Source: Methanothrix sp.
Lineage (GTDB): Archaea > Halobacteriota > Methanosarcinia > Methanotrichales > Methanotrichaceae
Assembly: GCA_028679775.1 (NCBI GenBank)
Contig: JAJRAX010000166.1
Span: 1 to 6,563 of the forward strand
Length of the DNA stretch: 6,563 bases
Direction of reading: 5' to 3'
Shown: positions 1-5,570 of the stretch, piece by piece
How the letters are laid out: each line of letters opens with the position of its first letter
How positions within the stretch are numbered: position 1 is the stretch's first letter
Notes under the pieces: generated by a model
What the model saw: only the letters and a program-made list of their open reading frames with translations
The model's database searches: none
What the model was told of the DNA's origin: nothing
Position numbers and translations under genes: made by a program

Positions 1-110
1 ACATCAATGCCAGCTTGAACATTCGCACCCTCGGACTGAGGGGAAGAGCCTATCAAGATCCGACCCCTACTTTGTGCAAATCATCAAAGCAAGTTAGATC
101 GATGACGTAG
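1..110 (+). CDS. tnpB: TnpB-like protein of an IS200/IS605 (IS1341-type) element, C-terminal end only (5' partial)
   Basis: Reading from base 3 gives 35 residues before the TAG stop, starting INASLNIRTLGLRG. The first two bases (AC) would complete an Asp codon if preceded by G. This matches the end of the TnpB RuvC-III region, whose usual form is D-R-D-x-N-A-(S/A)-x-N-I followed by a short basic tail. TnpB is the RNA-guided nuclease carried by IS200/IS605-family elements. Only the last part of the gene is in the window, so it is unknown whether the protein is intact. From memory, many relatives carry Gln where the TAG stands here, with the frame running on into the right end (Glu-Ala follows in frame), so a short C-terminal truncation is possible. 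The call rests on a short motif and on the hairpin immediately downstream. A chance open frame is the alternative. Confidence 0.62.
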   Translation, partial: INASLNIRTLGLRGRAYQDPTPTLCKSSKQVRSMT

Positions 111-147
111 GAAGCCCTGCCAATTCAGGTGCATGGGAGGAAGTCAC
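111..147 (+). mobile_element. Probable right end of the IS200/IS605-type element (subterminal hairpin)
   Basis: Directly after the TnpB stop, bases 115-121 (CCCTGCC) pair with 129-137 (GGTGCATGGG region) as a 7-bp stem with two single-T bulges (T130 and T134) and a short loop. AGGAAGTCAC follows at 138-147. IS200/IS605 elements lack terminal inverted repeats and instead carry a subterminal imperfect hairpin at each end. The GAAGCCC...GGGAGGAAGTCAC pattern resembles right ends of this group as I remember them. The exact element boundary, placed near base 147, is an inference. In this family the 3' end of tnpB and the right end also encode the guide (omega) RNA, whose guide is copied from the adjacent host sequence. 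Confidence 0.5.
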
Positions 148-148
148 T

Positions 149-178
149 ATCAAAAACGTTATTCGCGCTTGTTTTGAT
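149..178. repeat. Short inverted repeat upstream of the secreted-protein promoter
   Basis: ATCAAAA (149-155) and TTTTGAT (172-178) form a perfect 7-bp inverted repeat with a 16-nt spacer, ending 12 nt before the candidate TATA box. It could be an operator, but the arms are AT-rich, so chance is a realistic explanation. Confidence 0.25.
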
Positions 179-190
179 TTTTGAAGAAAA

Positions 191-200
191 AAATATATAT
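191..200 (+). promoter_or_regulatory. Archaeal TATA box for the repeat-containing secreted protein
   Basis: AAATATATAT sits in a long A/T tract. An archaeal start about 25 nt downstream would fall near 220-224, giving a leader of about 20 nt with the ribosome binding site inside it. That start lies downstream of the ATG at 206, which argues against using that codon. Confidence 0.55.
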
Positions 201-230
201 TCTATGTGTACAAATTACTTCAAAAGATTA

Positions 231-236
231 GGGAGG
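231..236 (+). promoter_or_regulatory. Ribosome binding site that fixes the start at 242
   Basis: GGGAGG ends five bases before the ATG at 242. The in-frame ATG at 206 has no such site, and using it would put twelve mostly polar residues ahead of the signal peptide. Confidence 0.75.
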
Positions 237-241
237 GTATC

Positions 242-1396
242 ATGATTAAAGGAGAATTGCTGCATGGATTGCTGGCAATTGCAGTTGCTGCCTGGATGCT
301 GTCGCTGGCAGCGTTATGCGTCGCCGAGACGCCTCAGGATATGGGTGGGCAGGAGAATTGCACTGGATTTGGCGAGATTGCCGCCCAGGTGACAAGCTTA
401 TCAAATGCACCGTCTAGCCCGAATCTTGCATCCCCCGACCCCATATCGCCCTCAGGAGTTGTTAATACCGACAAGCCCACCTACACATGGAAAAGCGTTG
501 TTGGCAGCATTTATTACTGCCTGATGGTGAAGGATGATCAGGATAAGGTTGTCCTCAAGCAATGGTATGACGCATCAGACTTTCCTGCCGCTCCCGATAG
601 CTGCTCGGTCACGCCCTCGGAGGCTCTGACACCAGGAGGCTACAAGTGGCGCATCCAGAGCTGGAACTGCGTGGAGCATTCGTGGAGTCAGGATATGAAA
701 TTCACCGTCTGCGAATCAACATCCCTACCGAGCAAGGCAACACTCGTCTCGCCAAAAGATATTATCGGCACAAAGAATCCGACGTTTGTGTGGAATGCAG
801 TCACAGGAAGCACTCGGTACTGCCTGAAGGTCGCGAATGCCAATAAGCCAAATATTCCTATCTTTGAAGCATGCTATGATGCAGAAGAGGTGCTCTCCGG
901 CCAGACATGCACCATCTCCCCGAAGATTGATCTCGTAGCAGGGAGCTACAGATGGTGGATTCAGACAGCCAACTGCAAAGGAGAAGGACCCTGGAGCGGT
1001 TTCCAGAGCTTCAAGTACATGAAGAAACTGCCAGGCAGATGCAATCCACTAACTCCGTCAGGACTTACCTCATCATCTCAGCCGATATTTACGTGGACAG
1101 CAGCCTCTGCAGCTAAAGAGTACCATATTCAGGTGGACAACGATACCACCAACATCATGGACACGTGGTGCGATGCAGCAGAGGTGACTGCAGGATCCCG
1201 GTGTTCGATGCTTTTGCCCAATGCTCTGCCAGATGACAGTTCCGTTTACTTCTGGCGCATCCAGGCATCCAACGATGCAGGAAAAGGAGGCTGGAGTGGC
1301 TACAGGTACTTTGAGATCGTCTGTCCCATGAAGCCCAAGTTCAGGCAAAAGGTTCGCCAGGAAGTGGTAGAGGGCAAAAGCGCTCTCTTCCATTGA
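242..1396 (+). CDS. Secreted protein with three fibronectin-III-like Cys-rich repeats
   Basis: This is a 384-residue protein of unknown function. Residues 1-28 form a signal peptide: Lys3, a hydrophobic core at about 10-25, and a Cys-Val-Ala end before Glu29. Three repeats of about 90 residues follow at roughly 69-158, 169-260 and 270-361. Each runs: Pro-rich start, P-x-(Y/F)-x-W, a central Tyr strand, a Cys in (D/Q/R)-x-C-S/T (C121, C223, C321), then Y-x-W-x-I-Q-x-x-N and WS near the end. This looks like a beta-sandwich (fibronectin-III/Ig-like) fold. The mature chain has 13 Cys, and several recur at matching places (C93/C194, C143/C245, C211/C310), which suggests disulfides outside the cell. 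No C-terminal membrane anchor or sorting signal is visible, so the protein is probably released or held non-covalently at the surface. Ligand binding, adhesion or a sheath role are all possible, and none is shown. It stands alone, just downstream of an IS right end. Confidence 0.88.
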   Translation: MIKGELLHGLLAIAVAAWMLSLAALCVAETPQDMGGQENCTGFGEIAAQVTSLSNAPSSPNLASPDPISPSGVVNTDKPTYTWKSVVGSIYYCLMVKDDQDKVVLKQWYDASDFPAAPDSCSVTPSEALTPGGYKWRIQSWNCVEHSWSQDMKFTVCESTSLPSKATLVSPKDIIGTKNPTFVWNAVTGSTRYCLKVANANKPNIPIFEACYDAEEVLSGQTCTISPKIDLVAGSYRWWIQTANCKGEGPWSGFQSFKYMKKLPGRCNPLTPSGLTSSSQPIFTWTAASAAKEYHIQVDNDTTNIMDTWCDAAEVTAGSRCSMLLPNALPDDSSVYFWRIQASNDAGKGGWSGYRYFEIVCPMKPKFRQKVRQEVVEGKSALFH

Positions 1397-1419
1397 GAAA
1401 AAAGAGCCGAAGGTTAAAG

Positions 1420-1452
1420 GCAGGCCTATTGGCAGGCCTGCAGAGCATTTTT
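1420..1452 (+). terminator. Hairpin plus T-run between convergent genes
   Basis: GCAGGCC (1420-1426) pairs with GGCCTGC (1435-1441) around an 8-nt loop, and five T's follow at 1448-1452. It starts 23 nt after the secreted-protein stop and lies beyond the MC1 stop on the other strand. Archaeal termination depends mainly on T-runs, so the hairpin itself may be incidental. It could serve both strands. Confidence 0.45.
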
Positions 1453-1474
1453 AGATCTTATTATGTCTTTTAAT

Positions 1475-1741
1475 CTATTCCAGCTTCTCGATGCCGATCT
1501 TCTTTACCTTTGGCTTCCAGATCTTGTCCGGCATCCAGGTTGGCGCTCCGGCAGGCTTGTCCACCTGTACTCTCTCTCCGGTGAAGACATGCACCTTCTT
1601 GGTGCCGCGTTCCCGCAACTTGATGTCAGTGCAGCCGCGATTAGCAGCCTTAAGTGCGGCTTGTCTGGGCGATTTTCCTGTAAAGACTCCAATCTCGTTT
1701 CCCTGAGCATCTCGCAGGGCAAAATTTCTCATCTCAGCCAT
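1475..1741 (-). CDS. Chromosomal architectural protein MC1
   Basis: This 88-residue basic protein matches methanogen chromosomal protein MC1, a monomeric, non-histone protein that bends and compacts DNA. Family motifs in order are RNFALRD (5-11), GVFTGKSPRQAALKAANRG (18-36), LRERGTKKVHVF (42-53), P-T-W-M-P-D-K-I (67-74) and IEKLE at the C-terminus. Trp69 in the W-M-P motif corresponds to the DNA-contacting Trp of Methanosarcina MC1. The start is set by GGAGG at 1749-1753, seven bases upstream. The frame stays open further upstream into the symporter gene, but that part has no MC1 similarity. Compared with the roughly 93-residue Methanosarcina protein, as I recall it, the loop between ANRG and LRERG is about five residues shorter. 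It is transcribed alone, 202 nt downstream of the symporter, with its own TATA box. Confidence 0.93.
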   Translation of the reverse strand: MAEMRNFALRDAQGNEIGVFTGKSPRQAALKAANRGCTDIKLRERGTKKVHVFTGERVQVDKPAGAPTWMPDKIWKPKVKKIGIEKLE

Positions 1742-1784
1742 GATTATTCCTCCGTCGTGGTTAGAATATGCCTCTCTGATTCGG

Positions 1785-1795
1785 TATATTAATTT
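1785..1795 (-). promoter_or_regulatory. TATA box for MC1
   Basis: On the minus strand this reads AAATTAATATA, 44 nt before the start codon. Transcription would begin near 1764, leaving a leader of about 22 nt that contains the GGAGG site. Confidence 0.5.
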
Positions 1796-1880
1796 AATCC
1801 AAAAGTACCCAAAAATGGGGGGCAGAAGCGGATAGACCTTGCTGTAAACGCTTTGTAGAATCTGCGAAAATACACAGCAT

Positions 1881-1915
1881 AAAAAAGATATTAAATAAAG
1901 AATTTTGATAAAAAG
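1881..1915 (-). terminator. T-rich archaeal terminator after the symporter gene
   Basis: Read on the minus strand, the region past the symporter stop carries T5 (1911-1915) and T6 (1881-1886) runs in an AT-rich stretch without a strong hairpin. Such T-stretches are the usual archaeal termination signal. This would separate symporter and MC1 transcription. Confidence 0.4.
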
Positions 1916-1943
1916 TAGAACAAAGATGCAGTTCTTCAGCCTT

Positions 1944-3371
1944 TTAAAGGGCTTTGCTCTTTGAAGCCACCTGCACCCTGTTAGGCCGGTTCGTCGCCAA
2001 ACTTCCCACCACATAGGCCGCCGTGCCGCAGATGAGGCCGATGAATACGGGGTGGATCAGGGGGTTGCCAAAAAAATTCCAGGCCACCACAGAGAAGAAA
2101 GAAGCAAGCAGGCTGGCGACAAAGCCAGTCTGGTTGCCTCGATCCCAGTAGAGTCCGAAGATGAGAGGAACGAAGACGCAGCAGGCTATGACTCCCATGC
2201 TTACAGACACCAGAGGCACGATCTGCTGAGGCACATTGACCGCAGATGCTGCAGCAATCAAGAGAATGCTAACACCAACCACGCGAGTCAGGAGGAGCGT
2301 CTTCTTGTCTGAGATATCCGGGTGCAGATAGCGCAGGATGTCTGAGGTAAGGGCCGTGGTCGTGACCAGCACAATGGCGCTCATTGTGGACATGGCTGCG
2401 GAGATGGCTGCAAGCAGGACGAGGCCGTCAAAGCCCTTAGGAAGGAGAGTTACAGCCAGGAAAGGCACGAGGCCGTCGGGATTCTTGATGAAGGGAGCAA
2501 GTTGCTCGGCGCTGAGGGCTCCGTAGGCCAAAATGCCGAGCGAGAATATGCACAGGGCATAAATGCCAATGGAGATGGGGCCCCAGATGCCGGCGAAGCG
2601 CACCACCTTTCTGTCTTTGGCAGAGAAAATCATAATGAGCAGATCAGGCAGAGCCAAAAGTCCGAGGCTTATGGAAAAAGCCATTCCCAGGGTCTTCTGC
2701 CAGGGAACATTCAGCCCCTGCATGGAGAGCACGTTTTCTGGGATATGCTGCCAGATCTCCATTCCGCCGCCTGCGGAAAAGAGACCACCATAGAGGAAGA
2801 CGGCACCCACAAGCATGAGGACACCCTGGATAAAGCCGATCCAGATGATGGCCGGCAGTCCGCCGACAGCATAGTAGACCGCCACAATTGCCACGGCTAT
2901 CATCAGGCCCTGCAGGTAACTGACGCCAATCAGGCCCTGGAAGAGGTTGGCGCATCCCTTGAAGATCGGAACCAGGTAGACTGTATAGAGAAGCAGCATG
3001 ATCGCTGCCAGGACAACCTTTCCAGTAGGAGAGTTGTAGCGCTTCTCCAGCAGTTGAGGGACAGTCTTGGCATCGTACTGCTTGGCCATGGCCCAGATCT
3101 TTCCGGCCATGAGCCAGGCGAGACATGCAAAGCCCACATGCAGGACAGTGCAGAAGACCACCCAGGGCATGCCGGCAACGAGGCCGTAGCCGCCTCCGCC
3201 AAGAAATGACGCAGCGCTGAAGTAGGCGGCGGTGAAAGCAATGCCGATGACTGCCGGGTAGGCGATGTTTCTGTCGGACAGGACGAAGCCTGAGAAGGTT
3301 CCCTGGCGCAGCTTGAAAGAGAGCAGGACTATGAGGGCCACGTAGGCCACAAGCAGCAGTTCATTAATCAT
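1944..3371 (-). CDS. Sodium:solute symporter (SSS family)
   Basis: This is a 475-residue, highly hydrophobic protein with about 12-13 predicted membrane spans, matching the solute:sodium symporter family (LeuT fold). Family landmarks are an N-terminal span (about 4-20), F-x-L-S-D-R-N before the Gly-rich second span (F-S-A-A-S-F-L-G-G-G, 51-60), Y-A-V-G-G-L-P-A-I-I-W with I-Q-G in the fifth (167-183), and A-I-S-A-A-M-S-T-M-S-A (322-332), whose Ser/Thr residues correspond to the sodium site. The C-terminal tail (about 460-475) is short and basic. The substrate cannot be read from the sequence. Acetate, proline, pantothenate or another organic acid are family options. The start overlaps the small membrane gene upstream by 8 nt, and GAGG lies about eight bases before the ATG, so translation is probably coupled. 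The gene is divergent from the iorAB-ligase operon, which may hint at an organic-acid substrate. Confidence 0.92.
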   Translation of the reverse strand: MINELLLVAYVALIVLLSFKLRQGTFSGFVLSDRNIAYPAVIGIAFTAAYFSAASFLGGGGYGLVAGMPWVVFCTVLHVGFACLAWLMAGKIWAMAKQYDAKTVPQLLEKRYNSPTGKVVLAAIMLLLYTVYLVPIFKGCANLFQGLIGVSYLQGLMIAVAIVAVYYAVGGLPAIIWIGFIQGVLMLVGAVFLYGGLFSAGGGMEIWQHIPENVLSMQGLNVPWQKTLGMAFSISLGLLALPDLLIMIFSAKDRKVVRFAGIWGPISIGIYALCIFSLGILAYGALSAEQLAPFIKNPDGLVPFLAVTLLPKGFDGLVLLAAISAAMSTMSAIVLVTTTALTSDILRYLHPDISDKKTLLLTRVVGVSILLIAAASAVNVPQQIVPLVSVSMGVIACCVFVPLIFGLYWDRGNQTGFVASLLASFFSVVAWNFFGNPLIHPVFIGLICGTAAYVVGSLATNRPNRVQVASKSKAL

Positions 3372-3456
3372 GGTATTTCCTCATCAGAATAAAGATAGTA
3401 ATCGAGATCATAATGATTATTGAGATCAGCATAGCTGAGTAGGGCAGAGGCATCAT
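3364..3456 (-). CDS. Small single-span membrane protein, probable symporter accessory peptide
   Basis: This is a 30-residue gene. It encodes Met-Met-Pro-Leu-Pro-Tyr, then one very hydrophobic span rich in Ile and Met (about 8-25), and ends in Arg-Lys-Tyr-His-Asp, which predicts a cytoplasmic C-terminus. GGTGA at 3464-3468 lies seven bases before the first ATG, a good match to the archaeal 16S tail. The last 8 nt (ATGATTAA) are shared with the start of the symporter gene, a typical coupling arrangement. Tiny hydrophobic genes directly ahead of SSS symporters recur in other prokaryotes and are annotated as small symporter accessory proteins. That family link is from memory and is not a sequence match made here. 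The gene may stabilise the transporter, or act mainly as a leader that sets symporter translation. Confidence 0.72.
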   Translation of the reverse strand: MMPLPYSAMLISIIIMISITIFILMRKYHD

Positions 3457-3506
3457 TATCCTCTCACCCTCAGATCAGCGCTGTATGCCGCGCAAGTAGA
3501 GAACGC

Positions 3507-3514
3507 AATTATAT
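3507..3514 (-). promoter_or_regulatory. Candidate TATA box for the small membrane gene-symporter pair
   Basis: The minus strand reads GGATATAATT here. A start near 3484 would give a leader of about 28 nt. A second candidate, TTTTTAAAT (3578-3586), lies further upstream and would start transcription near 3556, inside the dyad at 3546-3573. The sequence alone does not decide between them. Confidence 0.4.
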
Positions 3515-3545
3515 CCATTACCATTACCTCAAGCGATGTACTAAG

Positions 3546-3573
3546 TTGTACTTCAATGTGCTTTGAAGTGCAA
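3546..3573. promoter_or_regulatory. 28-bp dyad, candidate operator
   Basis: TTGTACTTCAA (3546-3556) and TTGAAGTGCAA (3563-3573) are inverted copies matching at 10 of 11 positions, with a 6-nt spacer. The dyad lies in the divergent intergenic region between the two candidate TATA boxes of the symporter unit. Its size and position fit a homodimeric regulator site. No regulator gene is in the window. Confidence 0.45.
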
Positions 3574-3636
3574 TATGATTTAAAAACATTTCCGTGCGCC
3601 TGCCCAGGAAGAGGGACGAGATCGCAAAAACTGCTG

Positions 3637-3648
3637 GCACAATTGTGC
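3637..3648. promoter_or_regulatory. Perfect 12-bp palindrome in the divergent intergenic region
   Basis: GCACAATTGTGC is fully self-complementary and is followed by seven A's (3649-3655). It sits near the middle of the region between the two divergent transcription units and is a possible protein site. Its sequence differs from the neighbouring 28-bp dyad, so the two need not bind the same factor. Confidence 0.3.
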
Positions 3649-3748
3649 AAAAAAAGATGAGTAAACTGATTGATTGTATCTCTCGTATATTGGGACATTG
3701 CCCACCACAAGGATTATAAGCCAAAATCCGTATCGCCTCGTGCAAACC

Positions 3749-3762
3749 TTGATGTATATCAA
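3749..3762 (+). promoter_or_regulatory. Candidate TATA box of the ior operon, within a small palindrome
   Basis: GTATAT (3754-3759) would start transcription near 3783, about 36 nt before the iorA start codon. The box is framed by TTGAT (3749-3753) and ATCAA (3758-3762), so a repressor binding here would block TBP. Alternative AT-rich boxes exist at 3712-3720 (GATTATAAG) and 3790-3800, the latter too close to the ribosome binding site. Confidence 0.38.
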
Positions 3763-3805
3763 TATGCATAGACGACTAAGAACAACCAATAATACATATT
3801 CATAA

Positions 3806-3809
3806 GGAG
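3806..3809 (+). promoter_or_regulatory. Ribosome binding site that supports the TTG start of iorA
   Basis: GGAG within AAGGAGA lies nine bases before TTG at 3819. The nearest ATG (3831) would be 21 bases away and would remove MKRL from the conserved N-terminus. Confidence 0.65.
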
Positions 3810-3818
3810 AAAACGGCA

Positions 3819-5570
3819 TTGAAACGTTTGATGTCCGGCAACGAGGCCATTGCCCGCGGGGCCTTTGAGGCCGGTGTGACTGTAGGGGCGGGCTATCCAG
3901 GAACTCCTTCGACCGAGATTTTGGAGAACCTGGTCAAATACAAGCCTGATGTTTACTGCGAGTGGTCGCCGAACGAGAAGGTGGCCTTCGAGGTCGCTGC
4001 CGGAGCCGCTCTCTCCGGAGCCAGAAGCATTGTCACAATGAAGCACGTCGGGCTGAATGTGGCGGCTGATCCGCTCATGACCCTCAGCTACATCAGCGTG
4101 GAGGGAGGATTTGTGGCCTGCGTCGCAGACGATCCGGGAATGCACTCATCGCAGAACGAACAGGATACAAGGAATTACGCTCGGTTTGCCAAGGTTCCAA
4201 TCTTCGAGCCCTCAGACAGCCAGGAGGCCAAAGACTTCCTTATCCTGGCCATGCAGGTATCCGAACAGTTCAAGACTCCGGCAATCCTTCGCACAACCAC
4301 AAGAGTCAGCCACTCTAGGAGCCTCGTAGAGATCGGCGAACGCGCCAGTCCTGGGAAGTCTGTAGGATTCACAAAGAACCCGTCCAGGTTTGTGCCCATA
4401 CCGATCTGGGGCCGGCCCATGCGTGTCCGGATTGAAGAGCGCTTGAAGTCCCTGCAAAAGCTATCCGAAAGCTCGCCGGTCAACAGGATACAGTGGCGAG
4501 ACAGAAATCTGGGCATCATATCTTCGTCCATCGCCTACCAGTATGCCAGAGAGGTCTGGCCTGATGCCAGCTTCCTCAAGCTCGGCATGTCTTACCCATT
4601 TCCTGATGCATTGATCCGGGAGTTTGCTTCAGGCGTCAGCAGCCTGCTGGTGGTCGAGGAACTGGATGACTTCATCGAAGAGCACGTGAAGGCCCTGGGC
4701 ATATCCTGCCGGGGAAGAGATGTCGTTTCAGGCATCATGGAGCTTTCTGTGGACCGGCTGCGGTCCTCGAAGGCCATGCTGGAGGGAAGAGATGCCGCAG
4801 AGCCCAAACCATCCCCGTTCTCAGAGGGGCTGCCACCCCGCCCGCCAGTGCTCTGTCCAGGCTGCCCTCACAGAGGAGTCTTTTATGCTCTCGGAAAAGA
4901 GAAGGTGGTGGTGACTGGAGACATCGGCTGCTACAGTCTCGGAGCTTTTCCGCCCCTGAACAGAATGGACAGCATCCTCTGCATGGGTGCAGGCATCTCC
5001 ATGGCCCATGGCATGGAGAAGGCAGGCGAGCCTCAAAAGGTCGTGGGCGTTGTCGGAGACTCCACATTCTTTCACTCCGGCATCACCGGGCTCTTGGATA
5101 TCGCATACAACCACGGCCATTCGACCATCATAGTTCTTGACAACCGCACCACTGCCATGACTGGGCACCAGGACCATCCAGGCACAGGCAGAACTCTCAT
5201 GGGAGAGGCGACCCTGGCGATTAAGATCGAGGACATCGGAAGGGCTTGCGGCATCTCAAGAGTGAATGCGATAAACCCCTACAACCTTGAAGAGACAAGG
5301 CAGGTCATCTCCCAGGAGATCGCCACCAATGAGCCGTCACTCATAGTCTCGCGTGCTCCCTGTCCTCTGCGGGAGAGAAAGAAGGTAGGGGAAGTCAGAA
5401 AGATTCTAGCTGAGGAGTGCAAGGGCTGCGAGCTGTGTCTGGGCCTCGGCTGTCCGGCTATTGAGAACAATGAAGGCGGCCCCAGGATTAACGAGACGCT
5501 TTGCGCTGGCTGCGGCCTGTGCCAGCAGGTCTGTCCGGCGGAGGCAATCGTCTGCGGAGTGAGAGCATGA
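3819..5570 (+). CDS. iorA: Indolepyruvate:ferredoxin oxidoreductase, alpha subunit
   Basis: The 583-residue catalytic subunit oxidatively decarboxylates indolepyruvate and other aryl-pyruvates to aryl-acetyl-CoA, passing electrons to ferredoxin; the reverse carboxylation is known in methanogens. The N-terminal pyrimidine-type domain (about 1-180) carries SGNEAIARGA, GYPGTPSTE (25-33) and Asn52-Glu53, Glu53 being the likely thiamine-activating acid. A middle domain (about 225-320) follows. The thiamine-diphosphate-binding domain (about 340-515) has CPGCPHRG (346-353), GDIGCYSLG (367-375), GDSTFFHSG (413-421) and DNRTTAMTG (441-449), giving the Mg/diphosphate site at Asp414 and Asn442. The C-terminus carries two [4Fe-4S] sites: C534, C537, C540, C545 (four-residue gap, typical of this subunit) and C562, C565, C568, C572. 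Length is slightly under the usual 600 or more. It starts with TTG and overlaps iorB by ATGA. Confidence 0.95.
   Translation: MKRLMSGNEAIARGAFEAGVTVGAGYPGTPSTEILENLVKYKPDVYCEWSPNEKVAFEVAAGAALSGARSIVTMKHVGLNVAADPLMTLSYISVEGGFVACVADDPGMHSSQNEQDTRNYARFAKVPIFEPSDSQEAKDFLILAMQVSEQFKTPAILRTTTRVSHSRSLVEIGERASPGKSVGFTKNPSRFVPIPIWGRPMRVRIEERLKSLQKLSESSPVNRIQWRDRNLGIISSSIAYQYAREVWPDASFLKLGMSYPFPDALIREFASGVSSLLVVEELDDFIEEHVKALGISCRGRDVVSGIMELSVDRLRSSKAMLEGRDAAEPKPSPFSEGLPPRPPVLCPGCPHRGVFYALGKEKVVVTGDIGCYSLGAFPPLNRMDSILCMGAGISMAHGMEKAGEPQKVVGVVGDSTFFHSGITGLLDIAYNHGHSTIIVLDNRTTAMTGHQDHPGTGRTLMGEATLAIKIEDIGRACGISRVNAINPYNLEETRQVISQEIATNEPSLIVSRAPCPLRERKKVGEVRKILAEECKGCELCLGLGCPAIENNEGGPRINETLCAGCGLCQQVCPAEAIVCGVRA

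Noticed and set aside
206..241. Upstream ATG extending the secreted protein by 12 residues
   Set aside because: It has no ribosome binding site, lies upstream of the expected transcription start, and would place polar residues before a normal signal peptide.
302..325. Lipoprotein signal at Cys26 of the secreted protein
   Set aside because: The residue before the Cys is Leu rather than Gly, Ala or Ser, so it does not fit a lipobox; cleavage after Ala28 fits better.
1742..2014. N-terminal extension of MC1 by 91 codons on the minus strand
   Set aside because: The extra part runs through the intergenic AT-rich region and into the symporter gene, lacks MC1 similarity, and the real start has a strong GGAGG site.
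2502..3209. 235-codon plus-strand open frame opposite the symporter
   Set aside because: Its His/Asp/Gln-rich composition is what the complement of a hydrophobic gene gives; the minus strand has clear family motifs.
3456..3710. 84-codon open frame on the minus strand in the divergent intergenic region
   Set aside because: It covers the dyad and candidate promoters, resembles no protein family and has no convincing ribosome binding site; it is more likely regulatory DNA.
3711..3729. GGATT...AATCC inverted repeat ahead of iorA
   Set aside because: Five-base arms with a 9-nt spacer are expected by chance in a region of this size.
3831..3833. ATG as the start of iorA
   Set aside because: The Shine-Dalgarno site is 21 bases away, while TTG at 3819 has correct spacing and restores the conserved N-terminus.
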